Of a stretch of 64,000 nucleotides of DNA, positions 16,372 to 25,077 are shown piece after piece; position 1 is the first letter of the stretch, and every line of letters begins with the position of its first letter. A model generated the notes under the pieces. That model was given only the letters and a program-made list of their open reading frames with translations, was not told the origin of the DNA and made no database searches. Location: the NCBI RefSeq assembly GCF_039537265.1, contig NZ_BAABAE010000005.1, forward strand, positions 27,076-91,075. Direction: 5' to 3'. The position numbers and the translations under genes are program-made. The stretch comes from Terrimesophilobacter bigeumensis (GTDB lineage: Bacteria > Actinomycetota > Actinomycetes > Actinomycetales > Microbacteriaceae).

Positions 16372-17289
16372 ATGACGACGACGAAGCCGCTGAGCATCGT
16401 CGTCGCCATCAACCCGCAGGCCTCGTTCGGCAGGAGCCGCGCGGTCGGTCCCGCGGTCGTCCACACGCTGCGCGCGGCCGGGCACGACGTGACGGGCCTC
16501 ACTGAGCCGGACTACGAACAACTGCGCGCCGCCGCGGCCGCCGCGCTCGCGAAGAAACCGGATGCGCTGGTCGTCGTCGGTGGCGACGGGATGGTCAACC
16601 TCGGCGTCAACCTGGTCGCGGGCACGGGCATCCCGCTGGGCATCGTGCCCTCCGGCACCGGCAACGACATGTCGCGCGGCCTCGGCATCCCGGTGGGCAA
16701 CACCGAACGCGCCATCGACCTGCTCCTCGGGGCGCTCGGCCGACCGCCGCGTACGATCGACGCCGGCCACGTCACCCACGGCGACGGCTCGACGAGTTGG
16801 TACGCCTGCGTGCTCTCGGCCGGCTTCGACGCGATCGTCAACGAGCGGGCCAACCTCATGCGCTGGCCGCGCGGTCGCCAGCGCTACAACCTCGCACTCC
16901 TGCGGGAGCTCGCCATGCTGAAACCCATCCGCTACCGGCTCGAACTCGACGGGGTCGCCAGCGAGACGGATGCCGTGCTCATCGCCGTCGCCAACAACAC
17001 CTCCCTCGGCGGCGGCATGCTCGTGACCCCGGATGCCCGCCTCGACGACGGCCTCCTCGACGTGCTCGTCGTGCAGCCGCTTTCGCGCACCGCGTTCCTG
17101 CGGATCTTCCCGCGCGTGTTCAAGGGCACCCATGTGACCGATGCGAGGGTGTCGATCAGCCGGGCCCGTCGCATCCGGATCGACGCGGACGACATCGTCG
17201 CCTACGCGGACGGCGAGCGTGTCTCCGCACTGCCGGTCGAGGTCGAGGTGCGGCCCGGAGCGCTCAGGGTGTTGGCGCCGATTCCGTAG
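16372..17289 (+). CDS. Diacylglycerol/lipid kinase family protein
   Basis: 305 aa with a DAGK catalytic domain. VVVGGDGMVNLGVN is the nucleotide-binding GGDG motif and PSGTGNDMSRGLGIP the following conserved loop; the C-terminal half has the family beta-sandwich with NNTSLGGGMLVTPDA. Family members phosphorylate diacylglycerol, sphingoid bases or polyprenol-type lipids with ATP at the membrane. The substrate is not determined. The ATG at 16372 follows GGGGG; the longer upstream frame crosses the inverted repeat and is not coding. The 3' end overlaps the convergent lipoprotein gene by 26 bp. Confidence 0.92.
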   Translation: MTTTKPLSIVVAINPQASFGRSRAVGPAVVHTLRAAGHDVTGLTEPDYEQLRAAAAAALAKKPDALVVVGGDGMVNLGVNLVAGTGIPLGIVPSGTGNDMSRGLGIPVGNTERAIDLLLGALGRPPRTIDAGHVTHGDGSTSWYACVLSAGFDAIVNERANLMRWPRGRQRYNLALLRELAMLKPIRYRLELDGVASETDAVLIAVANNTSLGGGMLVTPDARLDDGLLDVLVVQPLSRTAFLRIFPRVFKGTHVTDARVSISRARRIRIDADDIVAYADGERVSALPVEVEVRPGALRVLAPIP

Positions 17290-17743
17290 TCGTCTGGTCG
17301 GGGTCGGTCGAGATGCACGAGTAGAGCTGGTCGGCGTCGGCCTCCTCGGTCTCGGCGAAGACGAGGAACTCCTGCTTCGGTCTGGTGTCACCCGTGATGG
17401 CGGCCTTGAACACCTCGAAGGTGTCGGCGCAGGCGACCGAGACCGCATTCTGCAGCGAACCGGCCGAGGTCACATCGGATGCCGTGAGCGTCCCCTGCCC
17501 GATCACGAGGTAGTCGTGTTGAAGTGAGCAGGGCATGACCGTGACCTCGGCGACGACCCCGCCGTCGGCGGAGTTGAAGGTGAAGCAATCACCCTCATGG
17601 AGGTCCCTAGCCGAGATCGTCGTGCTCTCCGTCACCCGGCCATCGTCGTCGCGGGGCGGCCCCGGGTTCAGGAGCGAACATCCGCTCACGAGACCGGCGA
17701 TGGCGAGTACGGCGATACCCGCGGACAGCGTGCTTCTACGCAT
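17264..17743 (-). CDS. Lipoprotein with septum-formation-like domain
   Basis: 159 aa. The signal peptide ends in LVSGCSLL (lipobox Cys22). The mature part contains LHEGDCFTFNS and MPCSLQHDY, the pattern of the actinobacterial septum-formation family (a Cys-containing extracytoplasmic domain). It would be anchored outside the membrane. Function unknown. The gene stops inside the lipid-kinase gene on the other strand, and its start is 82 bp from tRNA-Glu. Confidence 0.8.
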   Translation of the reverse strand: MRRSTLSAGIAVLAIAGLVSGCSLLNPGPPRDDDGRVTESTTISARDLHEGDCFTFNSADGGVVAEVTVMPCSLQHDYLVIGQGTLTASDVTSAGSLQNAVSVACADTFEVFKAAITGDTRPKQEFLVFAETEEADADQLYSCISTDPDQTTTESAPTP

Positions 17744-17825
17744 ATCGTTCCCTCGTGCTGTGTCGGTGACCCGGGAATTTCGCCGGGCTGCGCGTCTATG
17801 GCATACTCTATGAGTTGTCCACTAC

Positions 17826-17901
17826 GGCCCCATCGTATAGTGGCCTAGTACGCCGCCCTCTCACGGCGGTAACACCGGTTCGAATCCGGTTGGGGTCACC
17901 A
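17826..17901 (+). tRNA. tRNA-Glu (CTC anticodon), island attachment site
   Basis: Acceptor GGCCCCA (17826-17832) pairs with TGGGGTC (17891-17897). The anticodon loop CTCTCAC reads CTC, the T stem ACCGG/CCGGT is perfect, and CCA (17899-17901) is encoded. Its 3' half is duplicated at 24906-24959, which marks the end of an inserted segment. Confidence 0.95.
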
Positions 17902-17909
17902 TAGCGAAA
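17856..17909 (+). repeat. Left direct repeat (att-like), tRNA-Glu 3' half
   Basis: 54 bp matching 24906-24959 at 52 positions, with differences at 17890 (T/G) and 17906 (G/A). It spans the anticodon to just past the CCA end, the usual core for tRNA-targeting integrases. Confidence 0.88.
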
Positions 17910-17943
17910 ACCCTCCCTGGAGTACTCCCCGGGAGGGTTTCTT
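17907..17943 (+). terminator. Terminator of tRNA-Glu
   Basis: AAACCCTCCC (17908-17917) pairs perfectly with GGGAGGGTTT (17931-17940), followed by CTTCTT. A typical intrinsic terminator. Confidence 0.85.
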
Positions 17944-18033
17944 CTTCCCTTCCCGCGGAGTTGGGCGAACTCGTAGACCCACATGCTCACTGCTCTTGTG
18001 AACATTTGCTTTAAGCTATACGATCTCGATCAG

Positions 18034-18053
18034 TGTTCATCCGAACGTATAAT
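18034..18053 (+). promoter_or_regulatory. DeoR-type operator overlapping the sugar operon promoter
   Basis: TGTTCATCCGAACGTAT (18034-18050) resembles TGTTCTTTCGAACATAT before deoR. A TATAAT (18048-18053) overlaps its end and is a strong -10, so the repressor would cover the promoter. A further GAACAT half-site lies near 18000. Confidence 0.7.
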
Positions 18054-18100
18054 ATGTGCGTCTGGCATCGGGCACCTACTCATCAACGAGGAGAGTGAAA

Positions 18101-19453
18101 ATGTTCCCTAACCACCCAGAGATCATTGCGCGTGCCCGAGACGGTCGACGCAATCGCGTCGTCACCCGGTTCCTCGGCGTGGGCGCCATGACGATTGCGG
18201 GTGCTCTTGCGCTCGCCGGTTGCGCGGTCGACGGAAACGCGAACGAAAGCGGCAAGATTGAACTCACGATGTGGCAGCAATGGGGCGGTGGGCACGAGCG
18301 CGACACCCTCAAAGCACTCATCCACGAGTACGAATCACTCCACCCGAACATCACGATCACCGAGGAACCTGTGACAAATAACGCCGAGATCCTCTCGTCG
18401 ATCACGGGAGGCAATCCGCCCGACATCATTGACCTGGGAAACTCGCTCTCACTCGGCGGCTGGGCAGCGGCCGGTGCCATCCAGCCACTCGATGACTACA
18501 TCAAGGCTGCCGGTCTCGACACGAGCCAGTACATTCAGAGCGCGTACGAAGGCATGACCGTCGATGGCGTCACGTATGCGCTGCCGTTTCAGGTGTTCAA
18601 TGCGGGGTTGCTCTATAACAAAGAACTTTTCACAGAAGCCGGCCTCGACCCCAACTCGCCGCCGACGACGCTGGAAGAGCTCGCCGACTTCGCGAAGAAA
18701 CTCACGAAGACGGATGCGTCCGGCGCGATCACCCAGATGGGCTTTCTTCCCACTTACCCCGGTCCCGACCAGGGGCAGACCTGTCCGCTCATCAGCTACG
18801 GCTACGCCTTTGGTGGCAGCTGGACCGATGCCAACGGTAATCCCACTCCGACCGCGGATGAGAACGTCGCTGCGCTTGAATGGGAGAAGTCGTTCTTCGA
18901 TGAGTACGGCGTTGCCAACATCCAGAACTTCATCCAGAGCGCGGGCAGTTACCTTACCGGTGGCGATCCACTCGAATCGGGCAAGCTTGCGATGATGTTC
19001 GATGGACCGTGGTCGGCCGCGTTCACGAAGGACAACAATCCTGCCGTGGCCGCACAACTCGCTGCAGCTCCGTTCCCCGGCGCCGCAAGTTCGCCGTCAA
19101 GCACCGGCGCGACCTACATCGACGCGAACGCTCAGCTGATTCCTTCGGGGGCAAAGCACCCGCAGGAAGCATTCGACTTCATCGCGTGGATGACCACCAA
19201 TGCCGAGCAGACCGCGATTTTCTCCAATGATGTGGCGAACATCCCACAGCTGAAGAAGGTTCCGGCTTTCGAGCGTCAAAACGACCCGATCTATGCGACA
19301 TATGTGGAGATCGCTAACGGCGAGGGCGCCCGCAGTTGGACTCAGACCGCGACGTCGTCGACCTATGGTGCCAACCTGTGCCAGGCGCAGGATGCCGCGT
19401 TGCTCACCGGGGTCGACCCGCTGGAGGCACTCATGGCCGTCAAGACTGAGTAA
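18101..19453 (+). CDS. Sugar ABC transporter substrate-binding lipoprotein
   Basis: 450 aa, family 1 extracellular solute-binding protein (UgpB/MalE type). The N-terminus is basic, then a signal peptide ends in LALAGCAV (lipid-modified Cys). The mature domain has the family features ITEEPVTNN, DIIDLGNSLSL, ALPFQVFNAGLLYNKELF and KLAMMFDGPWS. The ATG at 18101 has GAGGAG upstream. It would capture a sugar outside the cell for the two permeases that follow. No ATPase is encoded in the operon, so a shared MsiK-type ATPase elsewhere is expected. Confidence 0.94.
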   Translation: MFPNHPEIIARARDGRRNRVVTRFLGVGAMTIAGALALAGCAVDGNANESGKIELTMWQQWGGGHERDTLKALIHEYESLHPNITITEEPVTNNAEILSSITGGNPPDIIDLGNSLSLGGWAAAGAIQPLDDYIKAAGLDTSQYIQSAYEGMTVDGVTYALPFQVFNAGLLYNKELFTEAGLDPNSPPTTLEELADFAKKLTKTDASGAITQMGFLPTYPGPDQGQTCPLISYGYAFGGSWTDANGNPTPTADENVAALEWEKSFFDEYGVANIQNFIQSAGSYLTGGDPLESGKLAMMFDGPWSAAFTKDNNPAVAAQLAAAPFPGAASSPSSTGATYIDANAQLIPSGAKHPQEAFDFIAWMTTNAEQTAIFSNDVANIPQLKKVPAFERQNDPIYATYVEIANGEGARSWTQTATSSTYGANLCQAQDAALLTGVDPLEALMAVKTE

Positions 19454-19509
19454 CCTGGCTCGCGCGTTCGCTCTGAACCGTGCCGATGCAACAACAGGAG
19501 AACAACACC

Positions 19510-20415
19510 GTGCGCACATCATTGCGAACGCGAGGTCGCCGCAGAACGCGGGGTGAGGGCCGTCACGCAGTTTGGTACCTCACCCCGTGGGGCATAGGGG
19601 TGGCCTGGCTCGTCGTCATCCCCTCGGCTCTTGCCCTGTACTGGAGTTTCACCGACTTCAACCTCTTCAACGAACCGAAATGGGTGGGGTTCGACAACTA
19701 TGCGAACCTGTTCGCCGACCCGGTATTCCTGAAATCGATCACCAACACACTGTTCATGGCGGGAGTCGGCGTCGCGGTCGGTACTGCCATGGGTCTTGGA
19801 TCGGCCGTGCTGCTCAACCGCAGCGGCACCTCCACGACGATCTTCCGCTCGCTCATCTTCTTGCCTGCAGTCGTGCCACCAGTCGCGACCGGGATCGTCT
19901 GGACGTTCATCCTGAACCCGCAATACGGCCTGCTGAATGCTGGTGCTCGCGCGTTGGGACTTCCTCCGATCGGCTGGCTCAGCGACCCGAACTTTGCCAA
20001 ATACGGGCTCCTGATGATGGTGCTGTGGGGCTCCGTCGGCCAAGTGATGGTCACCTTCGTCGCTGCACTGCAGGATGTGCCAGAGGACATCCTCGAAGCT
20101 GCATCTCTTGACGGTGCCGGTCGGTTACGTACCTTCGTGAGCGTCGTCTTCCCGATCTTGCGGCCGGTGTTGCTGTACAACGTCGTCATTGCGACGCTCT
20201 TCTACTTTCAGTTCTTCGAGCAGGCGTTCGTCGTCAACCCGACGAACCTGGGCGCGCCGGCGCAGTCCACGCTCACTTACGCCCTGTACCTCTACCAGCA
20301 GGCGTTCACCTATCTCAAGATGGGTAACGCGGCTGCCATGTCAGTTCTCCTCCTGGTCGTATCGTCCGTCGTCATCGCGGTGTTCTTCGCAATCAACAAA
20401 AGGATGGAACGCTGA
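19510..20415 (+). CDS. Sugar ABC transporter permease (MalF/UgpA type)
   Basis: 301 aa from the GTG at 19510, chosen because AGGAG lies 9 bp before it (an upstream in-frame start at 19480 has none). Six hydrophobic helices are visible, and the EAA loop that docks the ATPase reads EDILEAASLDGAGRLRTF. It pairs with the downstream permease and the upstream binding protein. The stop overlaps the next start (TGATG). Confidence 0.93.
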   Translation: MRTSLRTRGRRRTRGEGRHAVWYLTPWGIGVAWLVVIPSALALYWSFTDFNLFNEPKWVGFDNYANLFADPVFLKSITNTLFMAGVGVAVGTAMGLGSAVLLNRSGTSTTIFRSLIFLPAVVPPVATGIVWTFILNPQYGLLNAGARALGLPPIGWLSDPNFAKYGLLMMVLWGSVGQVMVTFVAALQDVPEDILEAASLDGAGRLRTFVSVVFPILRPVLLYNVVIATLFYFQFFEQAFVVNPTNLGAPAQSTLTYALYLYQQAFTYLKMGNAAAMSVLLLVVSSVVIAVFFAINKRMER

Positions 20416-21314
20416 TGATCACGCTCCGGCAGGCTGAGGCCAGAACTCCGGCGAGAGAGCGCCGACGCAGAGCCGATCGCGTGCGCGAAACCATCCGCTT
20501 CGCCATCGGCTTCGCCCTCGCGGCAGCCTTCCTGATACCCATCATCTGGATGGTGAGTGGTTCCCTCAAGAGCAACGAGGCGGTGACCGCCTCGCCACCG
20601 CAGCTCCTTCCTGACGGGCTGCACTGGGAGAACTACGCCGCCGCTGTCACGTACATCGACTTCGGCACCTACATCACCAACAGCGCGATCGTCACGGTGT
20701 TCACCATTGCGGGCACACTCCTCGCTTGCGTTCCCGCCGCATACGCCTTCGCAGTACTGCGGTGGCGCGGACGCGAGGCGACGTTCGGCGTGGTGCTGTT
20801 CAGCATGATGTTGCCGTTCCCCGCAGTCATGGTGCCCATGTACCTCATTTTCCGACAGCTCGGAATGATCGGCTCACTGACCCCTCTCCTTGTGACGCCG
20901 TTCGTCGGTCAATTCATCACGCCCGCATTCTCCTCAGCGCTCGCGATCTTCTTGCTGCGGCAGTTCCTCGCCCAGCTTCCCTATGAACTCATCGAGGCTG
21001 CCAAGATCGACGGATCGAGCAGTCTGCGCATCCTCGTGCAGATCCTCCTGCCGCTGGCGCGCCCGATTCTCGTGACGGTGACGATCATGACGGCGCTGAG
21101 TTCGTGGACCGCATTTGTGGGTCCGCTCATCTTCCTCAGCGATGAGTCGCTGAACACTCTGTCCCTCGGGCTGCAGCAGTACCAAAGTCAGCATTTCACG
21201 GCGTATAACCTCCTACTCGCCGCATCCACCCTCTTCGTCATTCCCGTCATGGTGCTGTTCATCGCCGGCCAAAAATACTTCACCTCGGGGGCGACCTCCG
21301 GTGCCATCAAGTAG
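20415..21314 (+). CDS. Sugar ABC transporter permease (MalG/UgpE type)
   Basis: 299 aa. Six transmembrane helices follow a basic N-terminus, with the EAA loop YELIEAAKIDGSSSLRIL. It is the second membrane subunit of the importer and is translationally coupled to the first. The N-terminal stretch of about 25 Arg/Glu-rich residues is longer than usual. Confidence 0.93.
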   Translation: MITLRQAEARTPARERRRRADRVRETIRFAIGFALAAAFLIPIIWMVSGSLKSNEAVTASPPQLLPDGLHWENYAAAVTYIDFGTYITNSAIVTVFTIAGTLLACVPAAYAFAVLRWRGREATFGVVLFSMMLPFPAVMVPMYLIFRQLGMIGSLTPLLVTPFVGQFITPAFSSALAIFLLRQFLAQLPYELIEAAKIDGSSSLRILVQILLPLARPILVTVTIMTALSSWTAFVGPLIFLSDESLNTLSLGLQQYQSQHFTAYNLLLAASTLFVIPVMVLFIAGQKYFTSGATSGAIK

Positions 21315-21347
21315 CACATCATCCCCACGCAATCCGAAAGAAGCTCA

Positions 21348-22388
21348 ATGATTACCTCGAAAACACCATTCGAAGCCGACATCCTTGAGCAGCCGGCTGC
21401 CTTGCGACGTCTTGCCGCTTCGCCGCTGGGTGGCACCCCCGCTGCCGAGCTCGTGCGTGATTGGGACCGTATCGTCTTCACCGGCATGGGTTCTTCGTAT
21501 TTCGCGGGCATTCCAACCTGGCGGGCATTGATCGGCACCGGCCGTGCGACCTGGTCGGTCGACACGGGGCAGCTGCTCGATACACCGGGACTCGTGACTG
21601 AACGCACGCTACTCGTTGTGACGTCGCAATCCGGCGCGAGCGGCGAGATCGTCGAACTGGTCGATCGCATCGCAGCCGGGCAACTGAAGCCACAGCTGCT
21701 CGTCGGAGTCAGCAATGACGAATCCAGCGCGCTCGCTGTTGCCTCCCAGCTCTACTTTCCGCTGGAGAGCGGGCCAGAAGCGACGGTGAGCACCAAAAGC
21801 TATCTCAACACGCTCGCTGTTCACCGGTACATCTCCGCGGCATTCCTGGGCGAGTCGAGTGCCGCCGTCACCGACCAGGTTCTCATCACAGCCGATTCGG
21901 TGGAACGGATGATCGGGGAGGCGGATCTCTCCACGGTTGCCACCGAGGCACTTGCCATCCCGGGGTATCGGCTCGCAATGGTGGGCAGGTGCGACCACGG
22001 CGCCACCGCGTTGTTCGCCGCCCTCATCACCAAGGAGTCGGCCAAACTGCCCGCGGAGGGCTTTATCGGTGGCCAGTTCCGCCACGGCCCGTTCGAGCTT
22101 GCGGGCGACGGACTCACCGCGGTGATCTTCGGCCTTGACGTGACCCGCCCGGACCCAATTCTCCGTCGCCTTGCCAGCGACCTCGTCGCAACGGGATCAT
22201 CAGTCGTCGTCGTGGGTCACGACGAGCTCCGCGGCACGGTTTCCGTTCCGGCACCGGGCAGCTTCGTACTCGAGAGTCTCGCAACAGCAGCCGTCGCCGC
22301 CGAGTTGCTCGCGGTGGGTCTTTCGCGTGCCAACGGCGTCGTACCCGGTAGCTTTGCCTATGGCAGCAAAATCACCACGGCCCGCTGA
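21348..22388 (+). CDS. SIS-domain sugar-phosphate isomerase/deaminase
   Basis: 346 aa with two SIS domains, as in the isomerase half of GlmS, AgaS and FrlB. GMGSSYFAG and VVTSQSGASGEIVEL are the sugar-phosphate-binding loops, and EGFIGGQFRHGPFEL the second-domain signature. It probably converts an amino-sugar or glycated-amine phosphate into a glycolytic intermediate. With the ROK kinase next door it forms an uptake-phosphorylate-process pathway. No amidotransferase domain is present, so it is not GlmS. The substrate is not identifiable. Confidence 0.88.
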   Translation: MITSKTPFEADILEQPAALRRLAASPLGGTPAAELVRDWDRIVFTGMGSSYFAGIPTWRALIGTGRATWSVDTGQLLDTPGLVTERTLLVVTSQSGASGEIVELVDRIAAGQLKPQLLVGVSNDESSALAVASQLYFPLESGPEATVSTKSYLNTLAVHRYISAAFLGESSAAVTDQVLITADSVERMIGEADLSTVATEALAIPGYRLAMVGRCDHGATALFAALITKESAKLPAEGFIGGQFRHGPFELAGDGLTAVIFGLDVTRPDPILRRLASDLVATGSSVVVVGHDELRGTVSVPAPGSFVLESLATAAVAAELLAVGLSRANGVVPGSFAYGSKITTAR

Positions 22389-23305
22389 TGGTTGAGTCAG
22401 CAGCATGGGTTCTCGGTATCGACCTCGGGGGGACCGGATGCCGGTTCGTCGCGCTCACTCCCAGTGGCGAGGTGCTGGCACGTACCATCGTCGCAACGCC
22501 GGTCGAGCCCGACATCGACGTTCGCGGATTCCTTCGCCGACAGGTGGAGCGCCTTGATCGCCTTTCGTCACCGACTGCCGTGGGTATCGGAGCGAGTGGG
22601 CCGATCGACACCGCCGGCATCATCCGCAACTCCGATACGCTCGCCGCGTTCACCGGCATCCCCTTGCTCGCTATGGTTCAATCCGAGTTCGGTGCGCCAT
22701 GCGTCATAGACAACGACGCGGTTGCAGCGGCAGTTGCCGAGGCTCGTTCTGGGGCGGCCATCGGCGCAGACAGTCTGCTGCACGTGACCTTGGGCACCGG
22801 GGTCGGGGTGTGCCTCCTTCAGGGCGGTGAGCCATTTCGTGGAGGTGATGGTGCCCATCCCGAGAGCGGGCACTTCTCGGTCAGCGGCCCCCCGGCCCCC
22901 TGCTACTGCGGACGAGAGATCTGCTGGGAGCAGCGCGCATCACGCACCGCGCTCCAGGCCGCCGCAGCAAATGCCGGTTTCGCCGCGAATGGCGACCTGC
23001 GCGATATCCGGATTGCCGCAGACGCGGCGCGTGCGGGGGATACGGCGGCCTTGCGTGTGTTCACCGATTACGGAGCTGCGGTCGGCGAGGGACTTGCGAC
23101 GCTGCTGGCGCTCTATCGGCCCACGACCGTGGTGATCGGCGGAGGCTCGGCTACATTTCTCGCCGAGTACCGGGACGCCATGATGTCTGTCGTTGAACGC
23201 ACGTCGCTGTGGCACTCCACCTTCACTGTGCGTCCAACGGAACTAGACGACTTCGGCGGCGCAATCGGCGGCGCTTACCTCGCTCTCGCGACGCTCGCTC
23301 GCTGA
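22388..23305 (+). CDS. ROK-family sugar kinase
   Basis: 305 aa. The ATP site is LGIDLGGTGCRFVAL, the sugar region contains NDAVAAAVAEARSG, and HPESGHFSV with CYCGREICWEQ supplies the ROK zinc motif (CxCGxxxCxE) and the second consensus. It phosphorylates a hexose or amino sugar with ATP. The start overlaps the SIS stop by one base. It is the last gene of the operon and faces the regulator; 4 bp separate the two stops. Confidence 0.92.
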   Translation: MVESAAWVLGIDLGGTGCRFVALTPSGEVLARTIVATPVEPDIDVRGFLRRQVERLDRLSSPTAVGIGASGPIDTAGIIRNSDTLAAFTGIPLLAMVQSEFGAPCVIDNDAVAAAVAEARSGAAIGADSLLHVTLGTGVGVCLLQGGEPFRGGDGAHPESGHFSVSGPPAPCYCGREICWEQRASRTALQAAAANAGFAANGDLRDIRIAADAARAGDTAALRVFTDYGAAVGEGLATLLALYRPTTVVIGGGSATFLAEYRDAMMSVVERTSLWHSTFTVRPTELDDFGGAIGGAYLALATLAR

Positions 23306-23309
23306 CTTC

Positions 23310-24074
23310 CTATTGCGCACGGATCACGCGCGCTCCGTGTTCGCTCACCGTCTCCAGATCGGTGTCCGACAGTGTCTTATCGGTGAAGATCACGTTCGGC
23401 GTCTCGATCGAACAAATGCGAACGAAGCCGGTCCGACCGAACTTGCTCGCGTCGGCGGCGGCGATGATGTTCGCGCTGGATTGCAGGGCCTTGCGTTTGA
23501 CTGCGGCGTCTTCCGGATTCCATTCGGTGATCCCGCCGCGTACTGAAACGCCGCTCGCCGTCATGACGTAATGGTCGAAGTTGTGCGCGTCGAGGTAGTC
23601 GGTAACGTCGGCGCCGATGAAGCTTTGTTCGCCCTGTCGAACGGCGCCGCCGGGAACCCGCAGGTTGATGGTCGGGGAGGTTGCCAGGAACGTGGCTGCG
23701 CGGAGTGACAATGGGCAAATGGTGAGCACCCTCGAGAACAATGCGTGGGCTACGGCAAGCCCGGTCGAGCCCCCGTCGAGGAGGATCGTGTCACCATCAC
23801 TGATCGCATCGCTCACCAGCCGGGCGATCGACTCCTTGGCTTCGACATGAATCTTGCGTCTCGCCGAAAACGGAGGTTCGAAGCCTGAGCCGATCGGCAG
23901 CGTGGCACCGCCATGAACTCTCTTGAGGGCGCCATCCGCCTCAAGAATTTCGAGGTCTCGGCGAATGGTCATTTCGGTCACACCCAGTGTCTCGCGCAGT
24001 TCAGTGACCTCGACCCGTCCCCGCTCGTGCAGAATATTGAGCACGATCTGGTGGCGTTGGTCTCTCGCGTTCAT
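23310..24074 (-). CDS. DeoR-family transcriptional repressor
   Basis: 254 aa from the ATG at 24074; the longer upstream frame is not protein-like. The N-terminal HTH contains VTELRETLGVTEMTIRRDLE, the DeoR signature, and the C-terminal sensor domain has LLDGGSTGLAVAHAL, GGAVRQGEQSFIG and AADASKFGRTGFVRI. The ligand is expected to be a sugar phosphate from the convergent operon. An operator-like site lies 82 bp before its start and another at the operon promoter, so it should control both. Confidence 0.93.
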   Translation of the reverse strand: MNARDQRHQIVLNILHERGRVEVTELRETLGVTEMTIRRDLEILEADGALKRVHGGATLPIGSGFEPPFSARRKIHVEAKESIARLVSDAISDGDTILLDGGSTGLAVAHALFSRVLTICPLSLRAATFLATSPTINLRVPGGAVRQGEQSFIGADVTDYLDAHNFDHYVMTASGVSVRGGITEWNPEDAAVKRKALQSSANIIAAADASKFGRTGFVRICSIETPNVIFTDKTLSDTDLETVSEHGARVIRAQ

Positions 24075-24155
24075 GCCGTCCGGCTTTCGATAATGGCCCC
24101 TCGACCCGGCATGGAGTGCCGTTCGGTATCGCATAGAGGCGTTCAGCTTTATTTT

Positions 24156-24172
24156 TGTTCTTTCGAACATAT
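24156..24172 (-). promoter_or_regulatory. DeoR-type operator before the regulator gene
   Basis: TGTTCTTTCGAACATAT shares TGTTC-N3-CGAAC-N-TAT with the operon site at 18034-18050, in an A/T-rich region suited to a promoter. It predicts autoregulation. Confidence 0.65.
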
Positions 24173-24315
24173 CGGATGTGTGCCGGTTTTTCTTCGACCG
24201 TGAGAGGGGCGTAAAGGTTCTCCTCGCGGCGGAGGTGAGGCATCGTCTTGTGGATGCTGGCGTCGGGACGGTGACTGCTGTGTCTGGCACGATTATTTGT
24301 GTTATCGCGGGGGCG

Positions 24316-24372
24316 TCAGGTCCGCACGGGCCGGTAGGTCATGTGCGTGACGAGCGAGGTCGCCCGCAGCGA
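24316..24372 (-). pseudogene. Duplicated 3' end of the DHFR/RibD-like gene
   Basis: 57 bp match 27663-27719 at 54 positions, in the same orientation, and encode the last 18 codons plus the stop of the reductase. No more of that gene is present here. The repeat is either an attachment-type duplication or the scar of a rearrangement. Confidence 0.9.
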
Positions 24373-24905
24373 TTGCTGTCGCTCTTACGGCCAATCCCGA
24401 CACGCGGGCGTTCGGGGCACTCGTCGCCATCCCAGGTTCATCTCGCCTTCCAAGGTCCCTTCGCCATCGCAGTCCTCCTCGGGCGACTGCTCAACACGAT
24501 TCGCACCGTTGTGTACGAATGGGATGACACCGCGGCGCCCGCCATATATCGCCCGGTTGTCACACTCGTCTTGGGCTACGCCAAGTCGCCGATCGTCGCG
24601 ATCAACGCCTAACGGGCGCTCTACGCTTGCCGCCACAAGCGGCGCGTGCGCCGCCACGTCTAGTCGTTCAATGGCAGTCAAATCCCGTGCTTCACCGAGA
24701 ACATGCGCGTCGGACCCCGGCGTCGTGTTCGCGTTGGCGCACCCGGGCCACTTCGCCATGCCGCCGTACAGGCCCCCGCGCCATGGCTACAGAATGGCTA
24801 CGACCGCTGACGACAAGGGCCTCGCGTGACCACCCCACGCACTTCCGAATCCCGACAAAAACTGGGATCTGGGCGCTACTGCCAGGGCGTATGGCCTCCA
24901 GAAGC
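24373..24905. other. Intergenic debris without a supported gene
   Basis: Frames are short and lack ribosome sites. A plus-strand stretch ending at 24612 codes YEWDDTAAPAIYRPVVTLVL, which looks protein-like but has no start or family I recognise. It could be the tail of a lost gene. Near the right end, GGCTACAGAATGGCTAC has a short internal repeat. Confidence 0.5.
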
Positions 24906-24959
24906 CCCTCTCACGGCGGTAACACCGGTTCGAATCCGGGTGGGGTCACCATAGCAAAA
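24906..24959 (+). repeat. Right direct repeat: partial tRNA-Glu copy
   Basis: Copy of the tRNA-Glu 3' half (anticodon to CCA and a few bases beyond), 52 of 54 identical. It has no acceptor 5' strand or D arm and one T-stem mismatch, so it is not a tRNA gene. Marks the right end of the inserted segment. Confidence 0.88.
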
Positions 24960-25077
24960 GTGCTGGTCAGCGATTTTTGCATTCCTCGTGTTCGGCGCTC
25001 GTGCCTCCCTGGCGGGCCGGAATTCCAATTATCATGCGATAGCCGCTATCGTGAAGCGGTAGTCAGGGGGGATTACG

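Larger units (their letters stand above)
17856..24959. mobile_element. Putative 7-kb genomic island at tRNA-Glu, integrase lost
   Basis: The segment lies between the two tRNA-Glu 3' repeats and carries a self-contained sugar-use operon with its own regulator, visibly more A/T-ending codons than the flanks, and about 500 bp of gene debris at its right end. No integrase, excisionase or transposase is present, so it is a fixed remnant if mobile at all. The boundary on the right is complicated by a further insertion (see the DUF11 gene). Confidence 0.55.

Noticed and set aside
24178..24612. Plus-strand frame of 144 codons in the island debris
   Set aside because: No ribosome site, crosses the duplicated reductase 3' end, and no family match; at best the tail of a lost gene.
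24906..24959. Second tRNA-Glu gene
   Set aside because: Only the 3' half is present; the acceptor 5' strand and D arm are missing and the T stem has a mismatch.
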